Below are positions 17,330 to 25,484 of a stretch of DNA of 56,537 nt, piece after piece. Each line of letters begins with the position of its first letter. Position 1 is the first letter of the stretch. The DNA is taken from contig NZ_MUKA01000230.1 of NCBI RefSeq assembly GCF_002150735.1, forward strand, positions 1 to 56,537. Reading direction: 5' to 3'. The stretch comes from Streptomyces africanus (GTDB taxonomy: Bacteria > Actinomycetota > Actinomycetes > Streptomycetales > Streptomycetaceae). The translations under genes were made by a program, and so were the position numbers. The notes under the pieces are model-generated. The model worked only from the letters and a program-made list of their open reading frames with translations. It made no database searches and was not told the DNA's origin.

Positions 17330-17358
17330 TGTATACCCCCTAGGGGTATAAGATGCAA
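17330..17358 (-). promoter_or_regulatory. Promoter of copZ-copA
   Basis: On the minus strand TTGCAT (17358-17353), a 17-base spacer and TATACA (17335-17330). The spacer is almost entirely filled by the CsoR-like operator, so a bound repressor would block RNA polymerase. Confidence 0.7.
17332..17350. promoter_or_regulatory. CsoR-like operator 1
   Basis: TATACCCCCTAGGGGTATA, an inverted repeat of ATACCCC and GGGGTAT with a three-base centre. This matches the known actinobacterial CsoR copper-operator pattern. CsoR itself is not encoded in the window. Confidence 0.8.
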
Positions 17359-17371
17359 GCGTGAGCATCGC

Positions 17372-17399
17372 TTGACTTGATACCCCCTAGGGGTATGGT
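17372..17399 (+). promoter_or_regulatory. Promoter of the copper-linked exported protein
   Basis: TTGACT at 17372-17377, a 16-base spacer and TATGGT at 17394-17399 on the plus strand, facing away from the copZ promoter. The spacer holds operator 2. Confidence 0.6.
17380..17396. promoter_or_regulatory. CsoR-like operator 2
   Basis: ATACCCCCTAGGGGTAT has the same 17-base core as operator 1 and is centred 47 bases from it. Confidence 0.8.
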
Positions 17400-17458
17400 G
17401 AAGTGCATGAAGGCCCCGCACAGGAGCGGGAGGCCCGGTTCTGAAGGAGATGCAGGCC

Positions 17459-18418
17459 ATGAACACCGGACTGAAGATCACGACCTTCGCCGCCGTCCTG
17501 GCAGCGACCTTCGGCACGGCCTACGGCGTCGGCCAGGGCATCGACCCCGTCGTCGCCGACAGCCCGCCGGGGCACAAGGACGAGCACACCCGTCCCGCAC
17601 CCCCGCCCGAGCAGCCCGGCGGCCACGCCGGGCACGACACGCCCCCGGCCGGCGGGCTGCAGATCTCCGAGGACGGCTACACCCTCGACCTTCAGACCCG
17701 GAGCGTCACCGCCGGGCAGCGGGCCGACCTGCGCTTCACGGTCCGGGACGGCAGTGGCCGCGCCGTCACCGCCTATCAGCGCGAGCACGACAAGGAACTC
17801 CACCTCATCGTGGCCTCACGCGACCTGGTGACCTACCGCCATCTGCACCCCACCCGCGCCGCCGACGGCACCTGGAGCACCCCCGTCGACCTGCCCCGCG
17901 CGGGCGGCTACCGCGTCTTCGCCGACTTCACCCCGGCCAGGAAGGACGCCCGGAACCTCACCCTCGGCGCGGACCTCGCCGCCTCAGGCCCGTACCGGCC
18001 GAAGGAACTGCCCGCACCGGCCGCCACGGCCAGGACCGACGGCTACGAAGTCAAGCTGTCCGGCGCCCTGCGGCCCGGCACGGCAGGCGAACTGAAGCTG
18101 AAGGTCTCCCGCGCCGGCCGGCCCGTCACCGACCTCCAGCCCTACCTCGGCGCGTACGGCCACCTCGTCGCCCTGCGCTCCGGCGACCTCGCCTACCTCC
18201 ACGTCCACCCGAACGGCGAACCCGGCGACGGAAAGACCAGGCCCGGCCCCGGCATCTCCTTCACGGCCACGGCCCCCAGCGCCGGTTCCTACCGCCTGTT
18301 CCTCGACTTCAAGCACGACGGAAAGGTCCACACGGCGGCGTTCACCGTCAGGACCGGGGGAGCGGCGGCCGGATCCGGTACCCCCGAGGGGCATACGGAG
18401 GACGGCCACGGGCACTGA
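17459..18418 (+). CDS. Exported His-rich copper-linked protein with two HxHP domains
   Basis: A 319-residue protein with a hydrophobic N-terminus (ITTFAAVLAATFGTAYGVG) acting as signal peptide or anchor, then a His/Pro-rich linker (GGHAGHD). Two related beta-type domains follow. Each has a strand ending in H-x-H-P (YRHLHP near 126, YLHVHP near 246), then a segment of the form AG-x-YR-x-F-x-DF. The tail GHTEDGHGH is also His-rich. Metal binding outside the membrane is inferred from these histidines and from the CsoR-like operator; the family has no function I can name. The start is ATG 17459 with AAGGAG at 17444-17449; ATG 17450 directly abuts that site and is less likely. Confidence 0.78.
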   Translation: MNTGLKITTFAAVLAATFGTAYGVGQGIDPVVADSPPGHKDEHTRPAPPPEQPGGHAGHDTPPAGGLQISEDGYTLDLQTRSVTAGQRADLRFTVRDGSGRAVTAYQREHDKELHLIVASRDLVTYRHLHPTRAADGTWSTPVDLPRAGGYRVFADFTPARKDARNLTLGADLAASGPYRPKELPAPAATARTDGYEVKLSGALRPGTAGELKLKVSRAGRPVTDLQPYLGAYGHLVALRSGDLAYLHVHPNGEPGDGKTRPGPGISFTATAPSAGSYRLFLDFKHDGKVHTAAFTVRTGGAAAGSGTPEGHTEDGHGH

Positions 18419-18454
18419 GCACCGAGGCTGCGGGCGGTGAGCCGTCCTCGCAGG

Positions 18455-21400
18455 TCAAGGCCGGCCGTGGCGGAGGTCCCACCGGGCCCGGTGGGCGAGG
18501 GCGGCCGCCCGGGCCGCCTCGGCCACGTCGGCGGGTACGACCGGCTCTGTCCGCCACGCGGCGGCGCTGTCCGCCATCGCCGCTACGAATTGCCGGCCCG
18601 TGTCCGTCAGCCGAGGCGAGGACGTCACCACCGTGAAGGCCTCCCAGACCTGGATGCGCCAGTAGGCCAGCTCGAACTGCGCGCGCCGCAGTTCGTCGCC
18701 GGTCGCCCGAAGGCAGCGCCCATGCCAGAATTCGGCCACCCCGAAGAAGGCGAACACCCCCTGGAACAGGCCTTCGAAGGGCCGCGGATCATCCCGCCAG
18801 GGCGCGTAGAACAGCTCTTCCTCACTGCCCTGCTCACTGTGCAGCGACTCCATGTCGAGGAGGGCGTGGAGCTTGATGTGCCGGACCTCGTGCACCAGTG
18901 TCAGGGCGAGGTGCAGCGCGTCCTCCGACTCGGCGAGGACGATCCCGCCGTAGGCATCGCTCGACGTCAGCGAAGTCGGCGCGCCGCCGGGCTCCGGGGC
19001 CTGCGGCGTGAGGGTGGTGAGAGCGGCTGCAAGCGCCCCGGCGTCCACGCCGTCCGTACCGTCCAGCAGGGCCCATGCCTCACCGAGCAGTTCCTGCCAG
19101 CGGTCCACCTGCTCGGGGGTGAGCGGGCAGGGCGCCGTGCCGGGGCCGACACCGCGGTAAGGGTCGACGTCGTCGAGGCAGACCAGGCGGATTTCGCCGG
19201 CGGCACGGGACTTGATACGGCGCATCGGGTGCCAGCCGGGAGACTCGACCTCCAGCCAAGAGGGAAGCCGCACCTCCTTGCCTGCGGCCCGGACGTATGT
19301 CAGGCCGTTCTCCGTCAGCACGTGCGCCTCCGTCGTACGCCGGTCGATTCCGAGGTCGGCGAAACCGAGGGTCGGCAGGACGGCCAGGCCCTCGTGCAAG
19401 GGAATCCGGAGGGCGAGGGGCAACCCGGCGTTGATGCCGGCCGTGGCCGCGAGCGCCCGCAGATAACCGGGATCGGCCTGTGAGGAGTCGTCCTCCAGGG
19501 CACGCAGCGTACGGCTCATCCACCGGCCCGTGGCGGGATGCAGGAGCAGTCCGTCCATGAAGACCGGGTCGGCTTGGTCGGCCTTCGCGAACAGCGCCCG
19601 CGCCTGCCGGACCCACGGGTGACCGTCCCGCTCGGTGTACCAGGCAAGGATGCTCGTCAGTGCCAGGACACGGATGTCCAGCTGATGGGCGCGCAGGCTT
19701 TCGACGTCGCTGCTGGTCTCCCGCCCGGCGGCCAGGGCACGCAGCACGGCCGGCGAACATCTCCTGGCGTTCGCGGGCAGGGCGGTGGGGTTGTCCTGGA
19801 AGCGGGACTGCGAGCGGTAGGAAAGTACGGGTGGGGACGGCGGGTCCGGGGCGTAGGCGTAGCCGCCGTCCGAGTATCCGCCGCCGCCGGATCCCTCACC
19901 GGCTTTGCTCTGCCGTGGTCGGGCGAACCTCTTGAGGATTCGACGGACCTCGGGGGCCGGTTCGTCGCTGTCGGCGGCGAGCGCCTGGTGCAGGGACATC
20001 CTTGTGTGGTCCTCCTCGTTCGCGCCGTTCAGGACAAGAGCGAGGTTGCGTCGGCTGGTGCGCACATCGGGGTGTTCCTCGCCCAGGAGCCGGACGTTGG
20101 CGTGGAGCACCGCACGGAAGTGCTCCGCCGCCTCGGCCGGGCGGCCCAGCAGATGCAACGTGGTGGCGAGTTCGTGCCGACTCGCGACCGCGTCGGGGTG
20201 GCCTTCGCCGAAACGCTCCTTGTTGACGTTCCAGATCTCGGCGAACTCGGCCCGGGCCTCGGTGAGCCGGCCCTTGTCCCGCATGACGCGTGCCAGTTCG
20301 TGGCGGGCGATGAGTGTGTCGGGGTGGGCGGCACCCATCAGGTTCACCGAGTCCTCCACCACCTCAGCTCCGACGCGTTCGGCCTCGTCGAGCTCCCCGG
20401 CATCGCGCAACACCCGGGTGAGGCCGGTGCCGACGGCGAGTGTCAGCGGATCGCGGTGCCCGAACAGCTCTCGCCCCGCTCGCCGGATCTCCCGCAGTTC
20501 GTCGGCGGACTCCCTGAGCAGCCCACGCATGCGCAGGACCGTGGCGATGTCGTACCTGGTACGCAGGGCTTTGCGGGAGTTCGGCCCCGGGTCGCGCAGA
20601 CGGATCTCGAGGACGGCGCGCAGATCCTTCTCCGCCACCTCCGGTTGTCCCAGTGCACACAGCACCCGTGCCCGTCCGCCACGGGCGGACTGGAGAAAGG
20701 GGTGGTCGTACGGCAGCGTCCGTTCGCACGCCTCAGCCGTCGCCGTGTACACGGCCAGGGACTCACGGAACCGTGCGTCGTCACGCAGAGCCAGAGCAAG
20801 GCTCAGACGGCTTTCGAGCGTCGCCGGATGGTCGGGCCCCAGACGGCTCTCCCGCACAGCGACGACCGTGCTGAGCTCGGTGACGGCCAGGGAGTACAGG
20901 CCGAGGAAGTTGCGGCTCTGCGCGGCACGCAAGGCCGGTTCGGTGGCGGCGACGGTGACGTCGTCCGGCACGGAGCCGACCAGTTCCAGCAGCTGCAGCG
21001 GGGCGGTGCAGTGCGGGGCGAAATGGCGCCATCGGCGCCAGTGGGTGGGGTTGTCCGGTTCGAGCGGGCTCACGGCGCGCTCCAGCAGGGCCGTGACGAG
21101 GCCGAGGAGTGTCCCGGTGTGGGTGGCGAAGTCGGCGTGTGCGCGGTTGCTGGCGCGGACCAGCGGGTGGATGTCGAGCTTCCGGCGGATGTCGGCGTCG
21201 GACGGTGCGCCGCTGCCGGGTTCCGGGCTCACGCGCTGCGGCCTGACCAGCCGCAGACCGGAGAGGCCCCTCAACGCGGCGTGGATCCGTTCGTCGGTCG
21301 GAGCGGGGAACAGGTCGCAGGTGGCGAGCAACTCCGGGTCGAGCAGTTGCCGGTGGGGAATCGGTGCCGGCCCTAACGCCGACAGTAAGCGCAACAGCGG

Positions 21401-22504
21401 CCGGGCGAGATCGTTGCCCTGGTCGTGGAGGAGATCGAGCGAGATCTCCCAGGTCGTCAGGATGGCCCGGCGGGCCCGTTCCGCCTCCCCGAGCGAGGAG
21501 TCCGGGTCGGCGGCCATCTCCGCGATCCGTCCGTCGAAGTCACGGCGGTACTCCGCGAACGTCTCGGGCGTTCCGGGCACGGGCCCTGGCTCCTCGGCTG
21601 CCAGCGCGAGGTAGGAGCCGGCGAGGTCCAGGGCCAGGGGCAGGCCGCCGAGGTGCCGGGCCAGCTCCTTCGCCTCCCGCTCATCGCCCGCGTCGTCCGG
21701 TGCCAGGTCGAGCAGGATGCGAGCCCCGTCGTCGATGTCGAGCACGTCCACCGGAAGGACCTGTATCCAGGGCGCCCATCGCTCCCGACGCGATTCGCGG
21801 CTCGTGACGAGTACCGTCCCGTGCGGTGTGCCGGGCGGCCGCAGCCAGCCGACGCCACGGGCCAGGGGCTGTGACGGGGCGCGGAGGAAGGACGGATCGT
21901 CGACGTTGTCGAGAACGAGGAGCCAGGGTTCGGTGAGCGCGTTGAGCCGCCTCCACAGCACATCGGCGGCGTGGGCGCGGAAGAACTCTGCGCTGTCGGC
22001 CCCGGCGTCGAACGCGACGGCGTGCAGAGCGCCCCAGAGGCTCTCACGGTCGGCGGCGGAGACCCACCACACGTGGCCCGCCCGGGGAGAGAGCCGGTGT
22101 GCGACCTCCAGAGCCACCGTGGTCTTTCCGCAGCCGCCGAGCCCGGTCAGCACATGGACGCGGGGGTGGTCCGAGCCGTCACCCGCATCGCGTCCCATGC
22201 CCCGGGTCAGCGCCGCCACCAGGTCGTCCCGCCCGCGCAGCCGGTCCGCGGCGACCCGTCGCTGGGGAACGGCGAGCGGGACCGAGGTGAGGTCCACATA
22301 CGAAGGGAACGCCGCCGCGGCCGACCGCTCGTGATACGCGGCCTGCGCGAACGCCTCCTTCGGCAGCACCACCGCCCGCTCGATGTTCTCGACGTGGACC
22401 CCGGTCGCCCCGTCACCGGTGACGATCTGACCGGCGTCCCGGCCCACGGCGGCCGACCGTTCTCCGGGCGATGACGTGGTCGGCGGATCAGTCCTCCTCA
22501 CCAT
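18455..22504 (-). CDS. NB-ARC / TPR / HExxH fusion (putative peptide beta-hydroxylase)
   Basis: A 1349-residue multidomain protein. NB-ARC NTPase: P-loop LTGLGGCGKTT near 119-129, Walker B WLLVLDNVDD near 194-203, GLPLAL near 287. TPRs of about 42 residues, kinesin-light-chain type (for example LGPDHPATLESRLSLALALR), cover about 535-830. A Gly/Pro-rich linker lies near 870-895. The C-terminal domain (about 900-1349) has LVHEVRHIKLHALL with HExxH at 1205-1209 and then WRDDPRPFEGLFQG, the pattern of the putative peptide-modifying HExxH family (TIGR04267), later described as 2-oxoglutarate-dependent peptide beta-hydroxylases. NB-ARC/TPR partners (FxsT) are known in FxSxx-COOH peptide systems, but no precursor or radical-SAM gene is visible here. 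Codons 373 and 377 are TTA. The start ATG 22504 is tentative; GTG 22501 and GTG 22558 are alternatives. Confidence 0.85.
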   Translation of the reverse strand: MVRRTDPPTTSSPGERSAAVGRDAGQIVTGDGATGVHVENIERAVVLPKEAFAQAAYHERSAAAAFPSYVDLTSVPLAVPQRRVAADRLRGRDDLVAALTRGMGRDAGDGSDHPRVHVLTGLGGCGKTTVALEVAHRLSPRAGHVWWVSAADRESLWGALHAVAFDAGADSAEFFRAHAADVLWRRLNALTEPWLLVLDNVDDPSFLRAPSQPLARGVGWLRPPGTPHGTVLVTSRESRRERWAPWIQVLPVDVLDIDDGARILLDLAPDDAGDEREAKELARHLGGLPLALDLAGSYLALAAEEPGPVPGTPETFAEYRRDFDGRIAEMAADPDSSLGEAERARRAILTTWEISLDLLHDQGNDLARPLLRLLSALGPAPIPHRQLLDPELLATCDLFPAPTDERIHAALRGLSGLRLVRPQRVSPEPGSGAPSDADIRRKLDIHPLVRASNRAHADFATHTGTLLGLVTALLERAVSPLEPDNPTHWRRWRHFAPHCTAPLQLLELVGSVPDDVTVAATEPALRAAQSRNFLGLYSLAVTELSTVVAVRESRLGPDHPATLESRLSLALALRDDARFRESLAVYTATAEACERTLPYDHPFLQSARGGRARVLCALGQPEVAEKDLRAVLEIRLRDPGPNSRKALRTRYDIATVLRMRGLLRESADELREIRRAGRELFGHRDPLTLAVGTGLTRVLRDAGELDEAERVGAEVVEDSVNLMGAAHPDTLIARHELARVMRDKGRLTEARAEFAEIWNVNKERFGEGHPDAVASRHELATTLHLLGRPAEAAEHFRAVLHANVRLLGEEHPDVRTSRRNLALVLNGANEEDHTRMSLHQALAADSDEPAPEVRRILKRFARPRQSKAGEGSGGGGYSDGGYAYAPDPPSPPVLSYRSQSRFQDNPTALPANARRCSPAVLRALAAGRETSSDVESLRAHQLDIRVLALTSILAWYTERDGHPWVRQARALFAKADQADPVFMDGLLLHPATGRWMSRTLRALEDDSSQADPGYLRALAATAGINAGLPLALRIPLHEGLAVLPTLGFADLGIDRRTTEAHVLTENGLTYVRAAGKEVRLPSWLEVESPGWHPMRRIKSRAAGEIRLVCLDDVDPYRGVGPGTAPCPLTPEQVDRWQELLGEAWALLDGTDGVDAGALAAALTTLTPQAPEPGGAPTSLTSSDAYGGIVLAESEDALHLALTLVHEVRHIKLHALLDMESLHSEQGSEEELFYAPWRDDPRPFEGLFQGVFAFFGVAEFWHGRCLRATGDELRRAQFELAYWRIQVWEAFTVVTSSPRLTDTGRQFVAAMADSAAAWRTEPVVPADVAEAARAAALAHRARWDLRHGRP
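21374..21388 (-). promoter_or_regulatory. Two TTA codons in the NB-ARC/HExxH gene
   Basis: On the minus strand the codons read TTA CTG TCG GCG TTA, in frame at positions 373 and 377. Both would need the bldA leucyl-tRNA. Confidence 0.85.
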
Positions 22505-22580
22505 TCCCCGAGTATTTCCCGTGCCTTCCCTTCGCACAGCCCGAACCCGGAAAAACACCGCGCATGCGCGCAGCCGAGGG

Positions 22581-24416
22581 TCAGCCGAGCGCCCGGTCCA
22601 GATTGAAGGCCGCGCTGATCAGCGCGAGATGCGTGAACGCCTGCGGGAAGTTGCCCTGCTGTTCCCCGGTGTGGCTGATCTCCTCGGCGTACAGGCCGAG
22701 ATGGTTGGCGTACGTGAGCATCTTCTCGAAGGCGAGACGCGCCTCTTCGATGCGGCCCGCGTGCACCATGGCCTCGACGTACCAGAACGAGCAGATGGAG
22801 AACGTGCCCTCGTCGCCGCGCAGCCCGTCGGGGCTGGACTGCGGGTCGTAGCGGTAGACCAGCGAGTCGGAGACCAGTTCCTCGGTGAGCGCGTCGAGCG
22901 TCGACAGCCACTTCGGATCGGTCGGGGCGATGAACTTCGTCAGCGGCATCATCAGCACGGCCGCGTCCAGCACGTCGCCGTCCTCGTGCTGGACGAAGGC
23001 CCGGCGCGTCTCGGACCAGCCCCGGCGCATGATCCGCCGGTAGATCGTGTCGCGGCACTCCCGCCAGTGGAGCAGGTCGGCGGGCAGTCCGCGCCGGATG
23101 GCCATCCGGATGGCCCGCTCGATCGCCACCCAGCACATCAGCCGCGAGTACAGGAAGTTCTTGCGCCCGCCCCGCGTCTCCCAGATCCCCTCGTCGGGCT
23201 GGTCCCAGTTCTCGCACACCCAGTCCACCAGCGCGCACACGTCGTCCCACTGGTCGCTGGAGATGGGCTTGGCCCACTTGTCGTAGAGGTAGATGGAGTC
23301 GATCAGCGCGCCGTAGATGTCGAGCTGGAGCTGGTCGGCCGCGGCGTTGCCGACCCGTACCGGTGCGGAACCCTCGTGGCCCTCCAGATGGCCGAGGGTC
23401 GTCTCGGGCAGCTCGGTGCGCCCGTCGATGCCGTACATGATCTGCAGGGGACCGGAGCCCCTGCAGTCGCCGGGGCTGATGTGCCGGGTCAGGAAGTCCA
23501 TGAACTTCTCGGCCTCGCCGGTAAAGCCCAGCCGCAGCAGGGCGTAGACGCAGAAGGCCGCGTCGCGCACCCACACGTACCGGTAGTCCCAGTTGCGTTC
23601 GCCGCCGAGCCGCTCGGGCAGACTCGTGGTCGGCGCGGCCACGATCGCCCCGGTCGGCGCGTACGTGAGCAGCTTCAGCGTCAGCGCCGAGCGGTGCACC
23701 ATCTCCCGCCAGCGGCCCTTGTACCGGGACGCCGCCAGCCAGCGCCGCCAGTACGCCACCGTCGCCTCGAACTGCTCCTCCGCCTCCGTGCGCGCACACC
23801 GGCGGGGCGCCACGTCGCCGCCCAGCTTGTCCAGCGCGAACACCGCCGACTCGCCCTCGGAGAGCTTGAAGTCCCCGCGGATGTCCGGCCCGTCCGTCTC
23901 CAGCGGCACCGTCGCGGTCAGCCCGAGCGCCATCCCCTCGGACTCGAACACCGCCGTGTCACCGGTCAACCGGACGGTGTGCGGCCGGGTGCCGTAGTCG
24001 AACCGGGGGGCGACGCGGGTACGGAACGGGATCGAGCCGCGTACGCACACCACCCGGCGGATCAGCCGGTGCCGCTCGGCCTCGGCCGACTCACCGTCGA
24101 GCGGCATGAAGTCCTGCACCTCGCCGACGCCGTCCTCGGTGAAGAACCGGGTGATCAGGACGTTGGTGTCGGGGAAGTAGAACTGCTTGGTCCGCGCCGG
24201 CACCGCCGCCGCCAGTTCGAAGCAGCCGCCGCGCTCCGCGTCCAGGATCGAGGCGAACACACTCGGCGCGTCGAAGGCCGGGCAGCAGTACCAGTCGATC
24301 GTGCCGTCGGTCCCCACCAGGGCCACACTGCGCAGGTCGCCGATCAGCCCGTGCTCGGCGATCGGCAGATACCGCCGGCCGCCCGGCACGTCGTGGTCGT
24401 GCGCTGGTCCGCCCAT
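22581..24416 (-). CDS. Glycoside hydrolase family 15 (glucoamylase/trehalase-like)
   Basis: A 611-residue cytoplasmic GH15 enzyme. The N-terminal beta domain opens with YLPIAEHGLIGDLRSVALVG then TDGTIDWYCCPAFDAPSVFA. The (alpha/alpha)6 barrel carries NWDYRYVWVRDAAF near 315 and RGDEGTFSICSFWYVEAM near 555, where the catalytic acids of the family lie. Actinobacterial relatives include trehalases, so trehalose or a short alpha-glucan is the likely substrate. There is no signal peptide. The start is ATG 24416 with GGGAGG upstream. It ends 76 bases before the HExxH gene, in the same direction, so readthrough is possible. Confidence 0.92.
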   Translation of the reverse strand: MGGPAHDHDVPGGRRYLPIAEHGLIGDLRSVALVGTDGTIDWYCCPAFDAPSVFASILDAERGGCFELAAAVPARTKQFYFPDTNVLITRFFTEDGVGEVQDFMPLDGESAEAERHRLIRRVVCVRGSIPFRTRVAPRFDYGTRPHTVRLTGDTAVFESEGMALGLTATVPLETDGPDIRGDFKLSEGESAVFALDKLGGDVAPRRCARTEAEEQFEATVAYWRRWLAASRYKGRWREMVHRSALTLKLLTYAPTGAIVAAPTTSLPERLGGERNWDYRYVWVRDAAFCVYALLRLGFTGEAEKFMDFLTRHISPGDCRGSGPLQIMYGIDGRTELPETTLGHLEGHEGSAPVRVGNAAADQLQLDIYGALIDSIYLYDKWAKPISSDQWDDVCALVDWVCENWDQPDEGIWETRGGRKNFLYSRLMCWVAIERAIRMAIRRGLPADLLHWRECRDTIYRRIMRRGWSETRRAFVQHEDGDVLDAAVLMMPLTKFIAPTDPKWLSTLDALTEELVSDSLVYRYDPQSSPDGLRGDEGTFSICSFWYVEAMVHAGRIEEARLAFEKMLTYANHLGLYAEEISHTGEQQGNFPQAFTHLALISAAFNLDRALG

Positions 24417-24530
24417 GACCGCCTCCCTGGCGGGTACACGCCTCAGCCCCAGCCTAGGACGTAAGGGCGGGGAACGAAGGTCACACCGGGCGCAGGCACC
24501 GCTGACCCACACCCGATCCGGCCCTGATGC

Positions 24531-24560
24531 TTGATACTGCTCGAAAGCTGGCGATATCTT
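24531..24560 (+). promoter_or_regulatory. Promoter of the SIS-aldolase operon
   Basis: TTGATA at 24531-24536, an 18-base spacer and TATCTT at 24555-24560, about 30 bases before the start codon. Confidence 0.55.
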
Positions 24561-24589
24561 GCAGGAACAATCAGATCGGAAGGTGCGGC

Positions 24590-25471
24590 ATGACGCATGT
24601 CGAGGACGAGCTCACCAGCCAGCCCGCGTGCTGGACACGCGCCGCGGCACAGGCGGCCGACCACGCGGAGATGCTGCCGGTGCCGGGGGAGCGGGTCGCG
24701 ATCGTCGGCTGCGGCACCTCGTACTTCATGGCGCAGGCGGCCGCGGCCCTGCGCGAGGGCGCGGGCCAGGGCGAGACCGACGCGTTCGCCGCCTCGGAGT
24801 TCCCGTACGGCCGCGCCTACGACCGGATCGTCGCCCTCACCCGCTCCGGCAGCACGACCGAGATCCTCGATCTGCTCGGCAGGCTGCGGGGCCGCACCCG
24901 CACCACCGCCATCACGGCCGACCCGAACACGCCCGTGCGGACGGCGGCCGACCGGCTCGCCGTCCTCGACTTCGCGGACGAACGCTCCGTCGTGCAGACC
25001 CGGTTCGCCACCACGGCCCTCACCCTCCTGCGCGCCCACTTCGGCCTGCACCCCGACACCGCCGTCACCGACGCGCGCACCGCCCTGACGGAGCCCCTGC
25101 CCGAAGGCCTGGTCGACTGCGCCCAGTTCACCTTCCTGGGGTGCGGCTGGACCGTCGGTCTGGCCAACGAGGCCGGGCTGAAGATGCGCGAGGCGTCGCT
25201 GTCCTGGTCGGAGGCCTACCCGGCGATGGAGTACCGGCACGGGCCCATCAGCGTCACCACGAGCGGCACCGCGACCTGGATGTTCGGCGAGGCACCCGCC
25301 GGGCTGGCCGAACAGGTGCGCTCCACCGGCGGGTTGTGGATCGAGGGCCGGCTCGACCCCCTGGCCGAACTCGTCCGGGCCCAGCGCCTCGCGGTCGCCG
25401 TCGCAGCAGCCCGCGGCCTCGACCCGGACCGGCCCCGCCACCTCACCCGCTCGGTGATCCTCGCCCCCTGA
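24590..25471 (+). CDS. SIS-domain sugar isomerase/deaminase (AgaS/GlmS-like)
   Basis: A 293-residue protein with two SIS domains, the sugar phosphate-binding half of GlmS and its relatives. The first has VAIVGCGTSYFMAQAAAALR and VALTRSGSTTEILDLL; the second FLGCGWTVGLANEAGLKMRE, then EYRHGPISV. The glutaminase domain of GlmS is missing, so it should act as an amino-sugar phosphate isomerase/deaminase or as a sensor. It is followed after 13 bases by an aldolase, which points to catabolism of an amino sugar or tagatose-like sugar. The start is ATG 24590 with GGAAGG upstream. Confidence 0.87.
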   Translation: MTHVEDELTSQPACWTRAAAQAADHAEMLPVPGERVAIVGCGTSYFMAQAAAALREGAGQGETDAFAASEFPYGRAYDRIVALTRSGSTTEILDLLGRLRGRTRTTAITADPNTPVRTAADRLAVLDFADERSVVQTRFATTALTLLRAHFGLHPDTAVTDARTALTEPLPEGLVDCAQFTFLGCGWTVGLANEAGLKMREASLSWSEAYPAMEYRHGPISVTTSGTATWMFGEAPAGLAEQVRSTGGLWIEGRLDPLAELVRAQRLAVAVAAARGLDPDRPRHLTRSVILAP

Positions 25472-25484
25472 CCCTGGAGGCACC

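Noticed and set aside
22505..22558. Longer start for the HExxH fusion at GTG 22558
   Set aside because: No ribosome site precedes it, and the added Arg-rich residues look non-coding. It cannot be fully excluded.
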